Source: Fibrobacter sp. (GTDB lineage: Bacteria; Fibrobacterota; Fibrobacteria; Fibrobacterales; Fibrobacteraceae). From it: a stretch of DNA of 64,000 bases. Each line of letters begins with the position of its first letter. Position 1 is the first letter of the stretch. The position numbers and the translations under genes are program-made. Below, piece by piece: positions 31,401 to 37,901 of the stretch. The notes below the pieces were generated by a model. It was not told where the DNA came from, did no database searches, and was given only the letters and a program-made list of their open reading frames with translations. The stretch spans positions 586,267-650,266 of the forward strand of contig JAKSIC010000001.1 in NCBI GenBank assembly GCA_024399015.1, written 5' to 3'.

Positions 31401-34400
31401 AAGACAAACTTCTGCACTTGTAAACACATACGGATCACCCTGATTACTTGCAGTGATATACATATCCTTCAAGGAAGATACTGTTTGCAGATATGTCGGC
31501 CAGCCTTCCTTCAACAGAGGAAGTGTTGCCTGGAAATAGAATGAGAACTGTTGTGCAGCCACCATTCCCATCGCATTTGTCAAAGTCGCAGTTACAAGAT
31601 TCGGTCCTTCAGGTTGCAGTTTATTGGGGAAGAACTTCTTATTATCATCCGTTATCTTGGAATTGGCTAACTCAATCAAACGCATCGGGCGCAAAACAAA
31701 CAATCCCATTTCATTAACCGGAGATTCTTCACCCTGTTCGATGTATACACGATCTCTTCCATTTCGTTCAATGTATGAATTCCAAGTATTGTCAGAATTT
31801 CTTTCAAAGAAAATCTGAACATCCATATTAAAGTCAAGTGCGATACTCCAAAGTAAATCAGGGCGTAAATCTTCAATTTGGAATCGATACTCTTCAACAA
31901 AATTTTGCATGACGATATTAGGCAAGTTATACCTAGTTATACGTCTAGTAATAGTTCCGTTCTCATCCTTTTTGAAGGAATCACCTCTCAAAGACAGAGA
32001 GTAATAATCTTCTGAAGTAACTAATTTCTTTTCCTTTAAATTTTGAACGTCACTTAAATGATCATATACAGATTCAATCTCAAACCCTTCATCGGAACCA
32101 TTATTCTTTATATATTTTTGACGATATACCTGTTCCAAGCTATTATAATCAACAATTTCAGGAACTTCATGATCGGCACCGCTGACAGCCTTAAGCATCA
32201 AAGGAATATACTTATCACCCTCTTCAGAATGATGAACAACCATCTGCAAATTCATATACGGCTTTTCAAACATCAACATATCCATATCCGTATACGTAAA
32301 TAGTCTGTTGGCTCCACTATGAAGTTTAACAGAACCATCATTTATACCTTGAACAGATGATTTTAAAGATAACCCTGCAGATTTCTTCAATACATCAATA
32401 TTATGGAACATAACCGATGTATTAACATTCTGACCTACAATAATACCAGTATTCACCGATAACTGCGCAACCTTGCATGCTGGTGAAAAGCTTTTAGGGA
32501 CCAAATCACATGCGGATCCCATAACTTGATCAATCAGCTTACGATTAGCTTCAACAGCGCCTCCCACAAGTAACTGCGCCTTGAAAGTATTGTAATCCGA
32601 ATATTCGTCATCCTGCTGCATCGTATGCAACGGATACGCCATTCGTTTTACATCGGTAGCAGCAAACAGAGCTACGTTTCCACCATATGCACTATGCGAC
32701 GGAACATCATATGTTCCTTCATCAAAAAAATTAACGGAATAATTAACCAAACGTTGGGCAAAATCCTTATGACCCGTAGCAACACAATTCTCTGCAGTAA
32801 AACGATCCTCATCCTTAAGTTTGTAAATATTTTTAGCCAAATCTAAGGTATTTAGAATATTTAATGGATTAAGGGAAAAATCGCCCAGTTTACAATCTTC
32901 CGAACCCACCTCCATACCTTTATAACTTGGAGCATAAGAGCTCATAAATGAAGATACAAATTGTTCTGTAACCTGTTGAGGAGCAAGTTCCGCAATTGCA
33001 GAGATAAAGGTGACCAACCAATTAGGCATATCATCGATTACCCCTCCAAGATCAATCCATTCTAACAAGGCCCCAACACCATAGTCTACAGCAAAATCAA
33101 CTAATTTTTCTACTGCAAATTGTGATGCCCCCTCCAATATTTGTTTCGACAAATGCTTCGTATCTACATACTGAAGCAAATCTAATGCCCAATCGGCCGC
33201 ACTGGGTAAGTATCGCGCATATAAATCTAGTGATTCAAGATCTTTTACCTTATCCCTTAAATATTCATTTAATTGGAAGATATATGCATCAACAATATCT
33301 TGTTTGATACCCAAAGTATCCAACAAAAACGTACTTATAGCTTTTGAATACACTGTCTTAATATTTTCATTAAGACGTTTCTTGTCTACGTGATATTTTT
33401 TTTGAAAAAGATAATCTGCACGCGTACGACGACCGTTACCAATAGTCGGCATACCGTAGGAATACATGATTCGGTACATAGGACTATCATAAGATGAAAG
33501 CATTCCATAGGCATTCAACATCTGCGTTCTACCAATCAATGTATCAATCTTCGCAGAGTTTGCTTGTCCACGAATGTAATTGTACAATAAATCTCTTTTA
33601 TCTGCATCTTGAGAAGAATACCACAATGCCCCATCTTTTTCATTATAAAAACCAAAATATTCATCATTCATATTGTTACTAGCAACTAAATTGGAGCCTG
33701 CGTTAACAATATTCATGATATTTTTTATCATGGGCACATAAAACTTTGAAACTGTCTTTGAATCAGAAAATGTGTACAAAAATGTAATCAGCGGAATTAT
33801 TGTTGCCAAAAAAGATCCTGATATATCATGCTTCATAAAATTCTTGTCTTTCGACAATAACGCATGATCCGCAAAACCAGTACCCTCATGTGGAGTGTCT
33901 GCAAACAGAATTTTGTCAACATCACCATTGTAATCAACACTTTGAATGTATTCTCGAGCCACCATACCGCCCATACCATTAGCAATAAACACATATCTAG
34001 TAGGTAAAAAATCAGGACGAGCCTCCTTGAGGTCCGTCAGCGTTGGCATTTTGTTATTTTTGTTTTTAAAATTTTTTATCCAAGCGTATAAAAATGGATC
34101 AATATTTGCAAATTCTACAGAATACTGAGATTTGGGAATATACTTACCAGCAGTTCCATCCCAAGCATTTCTTGTCTTTTGTAAACTCACCATTTCAGAG
34201 GATTTCGTAGGCAACGCCATTTCCGATTCGTTTAGCACATCAGCAAACCAGTGTCCTAAAGCTTCATCAACAATAGAACTCAATTGCATCTTTTCGCCAT
34301 CTTGCTGAATAATGGAATGTGTTTGAGCATCATAAATAGACTGCTTTTCACGGCAGTTTACGGTTTGCAACATATTATTATGTCCAGCCAATTCCGAAAT

Positions 34401-34682
34401 CATTGCAGAAGGAGCTGCTGAAGGATTTTTGTAGGATCTGGAATAAATATTCGCCTTTGTATTGGCAACATTTTCCTGGAGATATTTCGCAACACCAGTC
34501 TTGCCCCAAATTTCGCTATTTTCATAGTGATTACAGTAGTCTTCAAGAAGACCCATATTTGACGGATTCATTCCATCAAGCAAAATGAATAGGGTAGATT
34601 TGGCCGGCTCCATAGGAGTACCAAAACCAAAAGAAACTGCGGAAATGACAACAAGCAAAAGCTTACATACGGATGCACGCAT
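22476..34682 (-). CDS. Giant (4068 aa) secreted multidomain surface protein with degenerate alpha/beta-hydrolase head
   Basis: Signal peptide (residues 1-21), then a PGAP1/lipase-like alpha/beta-hydrolase domain (~25-330): STLFILLDGMNP, FIANGMGGMVAREYI and ADTPHEGTG. The elbow that normally reads GHSMGG here reads ANGMGG, so the catalytic Ser is replaced by Gly and catalysis is unlikely. Further on: Ig-like beta repeats (~1160-2000), a FlgD-like Ig domain (~1995-2080), a ZU5-like domain (~2945-3080), a LamG-type lectin domain (~3350-3530), a CBM6/35-like module (~3565-3665), and two CBM3-like modules (~3680-3830 and ~3835-3980). The last ~60 residues (GKYVLERVNAAGLTQKI, then YLVLRSGRTILSRIVIK) resemble a type IX secretion C-terminal signal. 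GGAGG precedes the ATG. Base composition is clearly lower in GC (32-40% in sampled lines) than murJ (57%). Probably a carbohydrate- or surface-binding adhesin; domain limits are approximate. Confidence 0.85.
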   Translation of the reverse strand: MRASVCKLLLVVISAVSFGFGTPMEPAKSTLFILLDGMNPSNMGLLEDYCNHYENSEIWGKTGVAKYLQENVANTKANIYSRSYKNPSAAPSAMISELAGHNNMLQTVNCREKQSIYDAQTHSIIQQDGEKMQLSSIVDEALGHWFADVLNESEMALPTKSSEMVSLQKTRNAWDGTAGKYIPKSQYSVEFANIDPFLYAWIKNFKNKNNKMPTLTDLKEARPDFLPTRYVFIANGMGGMVAREYIQSVDYNGDVDKILFADTPHEGTGFADHALLSKDKNFMKHDISGSFLATIIPLITFLYTFSDSKTVSKFYVPMIKNIMNIVNAGSNLVASNNMNDEYFGFYNEKDGALWYSSQDADKRDLLYNYIRGQANSAKIDTLIGRTQMLNAYGMLSSYDSPMYRIMYSYGMPTIGNGRRTRADYLFQKKYHVDKKRLNENIKTVYSKAISTFLLDTLGIKQDIVDAYIFQLNEYLRDKVKDLESLDLYARYLPSAADWALDLLQYVDTKHLSKQILEGASQFAVEKLVDFAVDYGVGALLEWIDLGGVIDDMPNWLVTFISAIAELAPQQVTEQFVSSFMSSYAPSYKGMEVGSEDCKLGDFSLNPLNILNTLDLAKNIYKLKDEDRFTAENCVATGHKDFAQRLVNYSVNFFDEGTYDVPSHSAYGGNVALFAATDVKRMAYPLHTMQQDDEYSDYNTFKAQLLVGGAVEANRKLIDQVMGSACDLVPKSFSPACKVAQLSVNTGIIVGQNVNTSVMFHNIDVLKKSAGLSLKSSVQGINDGSVKLHSGANRLFTYTDMDMLMFEKPYMNLQMVVHHSEEGDKYIPLMLKAVSGADHEVPEIVDYNSLEQVYRQKYIKNNGSDEGFEIESVYDHLSDVQNLKEKKLVTSEDYYSLSLRGDSFKKDENGTITRRITRYNLPNIVMQNFVEEYRFQIEDLRPDLLWSIALDFNMDVQIFFERNSDNTWNSYIERNGRDRVYIEQGEESPVNEMGLFVLRPMRLIELANSKITDDNKKFFPNKLQPEGPNLVTATLTNAMGMVAAQQFSFYFQATLPLLKEGWPTYLQTVSSLKDMYITASNQGDPYVFTSAEVCLIKSANGQYTPALNDCVPATVIPQTGSFDQNWYMEAHFGDELVKTLDDGEYIIQWKLKAKDVTGNVTPYNMNVSVILDKKKPDFELVFPEKQITNKIKDGSWAKIINKDNSSLRATRIFAIPEGSDDTIWVKKLNGTGVSEINLGWNLDMETLPQGKSTVYIQSMDYAEPSVKMGIILQDLYSSDADVANGAWRGLLGDDGVTFEPGINGVTLQKDIYIDSEDPSIDKNSIDVVALAFASPCSDCPTYTRPSSDETVVNASESVQLSFSLKGETSTAEHDSVRIQVMFIDTDRSLTKTFVAYHDFKVNSKYTFEEPSATRLTDGKYSVVVNLTDAAGNSSGNIDLHKIARIARTAPVVNSVMPAEPVYASAEDVDAATFTVSSSEIEVNRSDFTCYQKITNGLNASEWVFIGNVSADKMVAGKKVSTDYSLKSASIDIANGRYTAIVGCFDGAGNFSRSSEPFSVGFRYPVLTYPTAADGGIANDIIRISGIAPNPVVPDGNVQTAEYMIQWRSAGSTEWKTDGIQSTKKIASTMVNDLAIWDRSSLSAGTYELLLSVRGCREKENPKCSWVESEIETIKLVDIDEKQEKPTIRLSVPVDGLVPGGNEMGGITGELLGVNDGSEWTMDMKIYASDPYDATRMIVADQKYLDSMIISPFGGSATATLPQGVSIWQEGDLWTIKVNDVLVSNSLYDVPSLVMHYTHSGLEFVNAVAADKEVFYNADDPNHFAPELDVGYGRKPAYNYTSEWKLDGKKDFELKFKSSEPFIIDLSSVKDVNSKLYCGSSGNLCSKYFPMLLSSIQNEKLTDFPFSEVYVDINSFKMDFPWNGLITGGMYPSTPKVKVVAIATEKQPGSRVVTAEVPMLLAVGAPEIISNYSEDDIGQFVVSTEDNQQNELLRLSEIGYEFGLAGRNANVTVTVKNSDGRVIATLMNSQPCYASAKKNAHVVTWNGISDGNFAKVDAGRYYFEVTAIDEDGNKAVPRIYKFDIIHAGHLIAASNGRDPNSSAAELKMEEASKENDEYRFVGRADYRLTMDAKARILPEGKRTFKYYWDWKGEQYPAFYRANRFSLGIRRHRKSFPVTLVTRLSSTQYYLDYKYDPQNKCLKNSITVRKVTFDEDEYGGSFVIPKLSVSSGDNTDHLIGWNEDENVQYDINFDAKVFAIEDYEFIKSKIGGESVSYCEAWGKQSETKEGFTVSAQSSDFNANYSTTDHPTIKLWDYNKIFKYKSADKKLDGNKGAVTDGCTPSEANDYVCEQTESFNPHENMLSVSIEHVDGEEFFGNDDFDCSHWFGNCDNHKSATEIFAKVTFTVNDKYWNPEFGYSNLANKYVRFDHTNKTLYDAIRGYYVQATSPNNSVKNYYDGEKWMYNKYYGMVTPFEVQRYFFNENELLKGNPLLFSDEVSTAAVKLVPSKYEFGFMGVDHEDKYDANKYGKKVDFIATAIGTLQNGTPIAEVITSDMKAKFVGSSSNIDAWLNAPIDFYVTARVPMKQAARYHSNQQVAFPYVAPDDKYIPDGMGHDVLCDITEDMSKFDDQSTHCFMYYHAASRIHYGKQDWTDEQWINHFGASDDVTYFNNPMYASPMNPMSSMNLFGDLSKAWGKNTQEMTYLTSKVEDLSYENSVWTIDMNSIRETDELNSDFENPLQSELHSELVLSQESVENGWHMNDDGIVENEGQVETLSVNYIRSNDHKPLDDNNLRADVPETIEKDRIAAQNESDIFKDDDWTKQFALSNLMIFDRNNNEHEFFNAKLSENSENVKVIRSSTVPAERVSEIVTLLGNVPGNATHWTLSYLSGNRMVPIASSATSELESRDSYKIVKEIDVNTLQGNTSFFLTYGLDDAGGDVYYKQLDVHIGELLDPSEKKLVKSMYGNVSVQFPANAFESKTDVTVRVASMGDYDYTVFDGLYPVGTIVEVLPSHVFNQSDKDLWPRVSIEVTKESLGNQDPLDVKIYKPNYKEKTIVPLEVQELGFYFAGDLVYTCGDSSGTICVKPKNDEWDAIRVSGKTPTFSVFMLMDEEQAALVKPSEDNKIVPDFACEDGKSYIETTLWAGLVNGYLNYPYPCIGESNYMLQLRKDGSAIAEHQGLADGGIIWNIRKTDIQTNVSYKDALDSRLSLYGSNGKSLQIAGPIVYTDKTLPMIEDASIEVADYELQKRITVDAVLSDSESGIDSVVMDFHWAGKKIERRVQTGSTTVAEEFLLTKKMLSECVGCKFEAVMTVYDYGHNNVKTTLSSENIYPFPKSLVLWYPLADGAGNIAKEATNTGVDLNLGMKNPWYYGTALFFSSITDVAKPKDAWSGIGSVPMSVEFKLRSNVSREGTEFSILGWNGSKNWLIGLENVRDLFFEYDGRKILFDNALVKRGVETHYVLTVDGRNIRLYRDGVLVENKTLFSEFIWDTKGKPIVGSVDNYKSINARISNIRFFRNELSEDEVMDLYRGPVDAVEANIEIVRAVDLQERNDIIVDQSCDLAGMSYLRSKSPDLSGSVNWNVYTVAGRYDLFVLARGYDGLTSSIEVFVDGSFRGIHDVKGSGVWLSQMIDDVTMNLSTGEHNITIKPVGYTGVAAFAIANSESHVPASMISWNEDEWSIPDPKVQVEVAYPSYSDKSWLRANFRLRNISDKELKDVKLRYYYSGEDYLVSARAFYPNVNMGVYADAGNVFYTELQLTETISAYGSPYYGNGPQIGAYRTNNNALWNYDDDPSFDRAAVNGNFHITDKVAVLDEDGNLISKFNCYDGAGPAKIKTPSVRALALDERGSSTDASVISMVVENVGDIPVHGFEIRYFIHDTEKPEFDVYNNPFAETVEMVDVGNDMYYVSFRYDDVILNPGEKSDYGSGVKFALHHANWQGWNASDDASHYGLTCDFAQADSIVVLDQKGNLLWGGVPYPANALLEIAGDDDYGDLIVISSGEVVVSVPSTGKYVLERVNAAGLTQKILYSGIWSAGEHSVAVERASLISGQYLVLRSGRTILSRIVIK

Positions 34683-34710
34683 AACCCTCTAACCTCCAAA
34701 ATTTTGCGAC

Positions 34711-34739
34711 GAAATATAAAAATAAAAAACACATGTCAA
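34711..34739 (-). promoter_or_regulatory. Candidate sigma-70 promoter of the giant-protein operon
   Basis: On the minus strand TTGACA (34734-34739), exactly 17 bases, TATTTC (34711-34716), about 28 bases before the start codon. Perfect -35, fair -10. Confidence 0.6.
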
Positions 34740-34810
34740 CACATCATCAACCTTTTATCCCCGTTTTTTTTTGTTTTTAAAACACATATTTTCTAGCATT
34801 TTCAACGAAC

Positions 34811-34838
34811 GTCATACAATCGCAGTATTTTGTATGAC
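34811..34838. promoter_or_regulatory. 9-bp perfect inverted repeat upstream of the giant-protein operon
   Basis: GTCATACAA and TTGTATGAC flank 10 bases. It lies about 72 bases upstream of the candidate -35, between the promoter and the truncated murJ copy. Could be an operator, or a weak terminator for rightward transcription (an A-run and TTTTTT follow on the plus strand). Confidence 0.45.
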
Positions 34839-34920
34839 AAAAGTTTTTTACATTGAAAAAACTACTCTTCATAGCCGTTATACGGATTAATAGACTTACG
34901 CAGGGGACCACCTACCTAGT

Positions 34921-35375
34921 CGCATGTTCTGCATCTTGATTCCCGCGGTGGTTGCAGTGTGGGCCCTCTCCTTCCCCGCCGTGCGCATCCTGTTTGAACG
35001 CGGTGCCTTCCATCGCGAAACCACGGAAGCCATTACTGAAATTCTCCGCTGGTACTTGCCCGTTTCTCTGGGCCTTTGCCTCCAGGCAGTTCTCGTGCGC
35101 AGCTTCTACGCTGCAGAACGCATGTGGCTCCCCACCCTCCTGAACACAGGCATCTTCGCATTGACCATCCCCGCCTACTTGGCGTTGGGCGCACCCCTTG
35201 GCATCAAGAGCGTTCCTATCGTAGGCGCTACCGGTGCAATCCTCCAGGTTGTTTCCATGATCTTCATGTGGGCCCGTAAGAACGGTACCGACGGTATGAA
35301 GGAAGCCTTGATGAACATGGGCCGCGCACTGGTCGCATTCGGCATCATGATCTGTGCCGCCCTGGGCCTGGACCA
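34921..35375 (+). repeat. Right copy of 455-bp perfect direct repeat (murJ 3' part)
   Basis: Identical to 19196-19650. The abrupt left edge at 34921 has no recognisable transposon end or tRNA-like sequence beside it. Confidence 0.95.
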
Positions 35376-35559
35376 CGTTACCGGCGAATTCGTCCGCAGC
35401 ACAAGCCTTGTGGTCCTCGTGATCTACAGCTGTATTGCAGGCGTAATCCTTCTGGCAGCCACCCTCTTCATCCAAAAGCTCTTGGGCAGCAAGGATGCAG
35501 GCGACATCCTGAACGAACTCCTTGGCAAGGTCCTGAGAAAGCTCCACCTGAAGAAATAA
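34924..35559 (+). pseudogene. murJ: 5'-truncated second copy of murJ
   Basis: Encodes 211 residues matching the C-terminal 40% of MurJ; the first ~316 residues are missing and no ribosome-binding site precedes the internal Met, so it is a remnant rather than a second flippase. The final ~61 codons differ from the intact copy in 7 residues and many silent sites, with HVTGEFVRSTSLVVLVIYSC here versus RNTN in the other. A terminator hairpin follows at 35604, as expected at the end of a native murJ, so this may be the ancestral 3' end of the host gene. Confidence 0.9.
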
Positions 35560-35603
35560 GCAGAAAAAAAGCGCTGGTAATTTTCATATATCAAAAGAGC
35601 GAC

Positions 35604-35634
35604 TCTTTCGAGCCGTTTTTTTCGTATTTCGCCT
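35604..35634 (+). terminator. Terminator after the truncated murJ copy
   Basis: CGACTC, TTTC, GAGCCG followed by TTTTTTT. Probably the original murJ terminator. Confidence 0.75.
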
Positions 35635-35760
35635 AAAAATGAGCTTTACTTCAGGCTAAAAATGTAATCCACATCACATTGAGGTGATACAGTAGGGACA
35701 GTTTGGGACATTTTGAGGGTTTGTATATTTAAAATTTACCTAGATTCAGCTAAATTTACA

Positions 35761-35789
35761 TTGCAAACTGAGAAATGCTTTGTTATAAA
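35761..35789 (+). promoter_or_regulatory. Sigma-70-like promoter of the candidate sRNA/leader
   Basis: TTGCAA (35761-35766), 17 bases, TATAAA (35784-35789): near-consensus spacing and hexamers. Predicted transcription start near 35796. Confidence 0.6.
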
Positions 35790-35795
35790 TGGATT

Positions 35796-35888
35796 GCTCA
35801 AGTTTAAAGAATTTTGTCCTAAGGGACATCAAGGATCCTCCTAACCCCCAAAAAGCTCTCGATGGCCTCGGCTGTCGGGAGTTTTTTT
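35796..35888 (+). ncRNA. Candidate ~93-nt small RNA or attenuator leader
   Basis: Bounded by the promoter at 35761 and an intrinsic terminator (CTCTCGA..TCGGGAG then TTTTTTT, 35856-35888). A 5-bp hairpin with tetraloop (TGTCC TAAG GGACA, 35815-35828) comes first, then an apparently unpaired CCTCCTAACCCCC tract. ACCCCCAA at 35844-35851 is perfectly complementary to TTGGGGGT (35928-35935), the Shine-Dalgarno region of the lipoprotein gene downstream. It may act in trans as an sRNA, or read-through transcripts may sequester the ribosome-binding site in cis. No known family recognised. Confidence 0.5.
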
Positions 35889-35938
35889 ATATAATTTTCT
35901 CATAGTTGGAGTTAGATGCTATTTGCATTGGGGGTCAA

Positions 35939-36382
35939 ATGAAGATCTTAACAAAAATCATCGCACTGTTTCTAGTGGTTTCGTTGGCAGGTTGCGCATA
36001 CAACCACCCGAACCCAATTGCCCGAGACGTTTCCTACGGGGCGACTGCGGGTGCCCTACCAGGGCTGGCCATGATGTCACTCCTTGCAGAATCCGACGAC
36101 GCCGCAGATGCAGAAAGCGAACTTGGTTTCTTCGGATTATCTCTGGTTGTCCTTGGTGGAGGAGCTCTCATCGGAACGGCAGTCGGAGCTATTGTAGGCG
36201 TTGTGCAATGGTTTATTGAAACGGCCTCCTACGACCCAACCCAAGACCCGAACCATCCTGACTACGTGCCACCACAATATGAATCGACAGCACAATGGGA
36301 TGACGCGGCTGAAACAACGGAACCTGTTGAGCCCGCACCTCAGGAAGTTCAAGAATACGCACCGACTGCTGTTGCACAGTAA
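35939..36382 (+). CDS. Lipoprotein with glycine-zipper-like segment
   Basis: 147 aa from the ATG at 35939 (GGGGG 4 bases upstream). Lipobox SLAGC near residue 18. Two Gly/Ala-rich hydrophobic stretches (YGATAGALPGLAMMSLLA and GLSLVVLGGGALIGTAVGAI) resemble glycine-zipper membrane-inserting segments; the C-terminal ~45 residues are Pro/Glu/Gln-rich. Function unknown. The ribosome-binding site is complementary to the leader/sRNA just upstream, which suggests post-transcriptional control. Confidence 0.75.
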   Translation: MKILTKIIALFLVVSLAGCAYNHPNPIARDVSYGATAGALPGLAMMSLLAESDDAADAESELGFFGLSLVVLGGGALIGTAVGAIVGVVQWFIETASYDPTQDPNHPDYVPPQYESTAQWDDAAETTEPVEPAPQEVQEYAPTAVAQ

Positions 36383-36384
36383 GC

Positions 36385-36419
36385 AAAAAAAGGAAACCCT
36401 AGCAGGTTCCTTTTTTTAT
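36385..36419. terminator. Bidirectional terminator
   Basis: AAAAAAAGGAA..TTCCTTTTTTT with inner CC/GG pairs, between the convergent lipoprotein and SGNH esterase genes. Confidence 0.75.
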
Positions 36420-36437
36420 TTCGAACAATCTTAAAAA

Positions 36438-37778
36438 TTACTTTATCTGTACTCGTGCCGTCACGGAGTTGCCACGACTGCGAACGACGACCATATAATT
36501 TCCAGAAGGAAGGTTGCTAGCGCTTTGCATCACCTGCCCCATAGGAGTTACAATGCTGACACTTGCATCGGCATCAGTTCCCTTAACGCGAATCGACCTG
36601 CCCTCCACCTGAATCTGCGGAATTTTAAAACGTGCATTAGTAGACTGCGCTTTAGCACCAACCCCAATTCCAGAAGAACCACTTGATGCATACAGCGGTG
36701 CCACCGCCTCCGCCCACAGGCGCTGCATGCTCTGCGCACCAGAAGGCAGGGGATGCACTCCGTCCTCTGCGCTCAATTCCTCCGGATGGTTCAAGAAGTA
36801 ATTGTAGAAATCGGGACCCTTCGGAAGATTATTCACTTCCACTAAGCTATCAATGGCATCCAAAAAACGAGGATTCACCTGCCAATTTTCCTCGGTGGCC
36901 GGCGGATTGGTGGCCATCATCCTCGCAATAATCGGGGTAATGCCATGAGCCTTCGCAGAATCAATAATCACCTGCATATTCCTGGTGAAGGTCTCCACGT
37001 TCAAACCAAGAACATCGCCCCAGGCATCATTGGTACCCATTTCAATGGCCCAGTATTTTACACTGGTGGCATGATCCATATAAACCTGGATGCCGTCCAT
37101 AATCTGGGTCGTGTTCACGCAGGCAATACCTCCGCGAACCATAGCCGGAGTATAGGCAGGAAAGCGGGCATGAATCAAATCAGAGAAAGTGGAATCCACT
37201 TCAAACATCTTCAGGCCGCACTGGGTAATGCTGGTTCCCAAGAAAAACCAGGTGTCATCACCGCCGTTGCTCATATCGTAGGCGCCAACTTCCTCGAATT
37301 TAGACACCTTGTCTTTACTGACGATTCTAAACCAGGATTTCCCGGCGAAGTCAATTTCCACCCCGCGGGACATTACGAGATTACCCGTAACCTGCAAGGC
37401 GTCTTCCCAGTCACCATTCACACCATTGGTGGAATTGGCGGATGTCTGGATGGTAAAGTCACTCATGGGTGCGCCCGTATGCTTGCAGATCGTCGTTATG
37501 TATTCATCTGCAACCCAGGACTCATCACCACGGGTTTCCCAAGTAATAAAAAGCTTTGCCGGACCCTCGCCCACTTTCAAGGCGATGTCGCTCATTTCAA
37601 AATCAGGCGAATTCTGACCAACATGTCCGTCGGTAAAAGCTCCCGGATTTTTTGAATTGACTTTTCCGGATATATAAAGATTCTTGCCCGCACTCAAGTT
37701 TGCATTGGGCGTAATAGCAAAGGTCGCGCTCACTGCAAGCGCAACGAAGCACAAGGATCCTAGTCCAAAACGTTTCAT
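36438..37778 (-). CDS. Secreted SGNH/GDSL-family carbohydrate esterase
   Basis: 446 aa from the ATG at 37778. Signal peptide ends SATFA. Residues ~25-155 look like a discoidin/F5-8-type beta domain (FTIQTSANSTNGVNGDWE, FAGKSWFRIV). The SGNH hydrolase follows: block I FFLGTSIT (nucleophile Ser, Thr in place of the usual Asp of GDS), block II GGIACVN, block III GTNDAWG, block V DGVHPLPSGA with catalytic Asp/His. The C-terminal ~70 residues end LPSGNYMVVVRSRGNSVTAR plus VQIK, a type-IX-like sorting tail. Likely removes acyl (for example acetyl) groups from plant polysaccharides; exact substrate unknown. A paralogue lies at 62627. Confidence 0.88.
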   Translation of the reverse strand: MKRFGLGSLCFVALAVSATFAITPNANLSAGKNLYISGKVNSKNPGAFTDGHVGQNSPDFEMSDIALKVGEGPAKLFITWETRGDESWVADEYITTICKHTGAPMSDFTIQTSANSTNGVNGDWEDALQVTGNLVMSRGVEIDFAGKSWFRIVSKDKVSKFEEVGAYDMSNGGDDTWFFLGTSITQCGLKMFEVDSTFSDLIHARFPAYTPAMVRGGIACVNTTQIMDGIQVYMDHATSVKYWAIEMGTNDAWGDVLGLNVETFTRNMQVIIDSAKAHGITPIIARMMATNPPATEENWQVNPRFLDAIDSLVEVNNLPKGPDFYNYFLNHPEELSAEDGVHPLPSGAQSMQRLWAEAVAPLYASSGSSGIGVGAKAQSTNARFKIPQIQVEGRSIRVKGTDADASVSIVTPMGQVMQSASNLPSGNYMVVVRSRGNSVTARVQIK

Positions 37779-37851
37779 ACCTACTCCATGATGCCACAAA
37801 CGCCCAAACAAATGTCACTCAATTAAAATAATACTTTATTCCTAACTTCGC

Positions 37852-37884
37852 AAAAAAAGGACGCCCAAACGGACGTCCTTTCTT
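37852..37884 (-). terminator. Terminator after GH45-4
   Basis: AAAGGACG and CGTCCTTT pair; on the minus strand the stem is followed by TTTTTTTG. Confidence 0.8.
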
Positions 37885-37901
37885 GAAATTTTTGGAACCT
37901 A

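Larger units (their letters stand above)
35560..35938. other. Intergenic region with terminator and candidate sRNA
   Basis: No protein gene. It holds the murJ-end terminator (35604-35634) and, after an AT-rich stretch, a promoter-hairpin-terminator unit (35761-35888) annotated separately. The bases 35640-35760 show only short GGGACA repeats. Confidence 0.6.

Noticed and set aside
19835..34920. Integrase, transposase or tRNA attachment site for the bracketed block
   Set aside because: No such gene or tRNA sequence was found in or beside the block; the 455-bp repeat is also too long for a normal attachment core.
34924..35559. Second functional murJ
   Set aside because: Lacks the first ~316 residues and an initiation site, so it is treated as a remnant.
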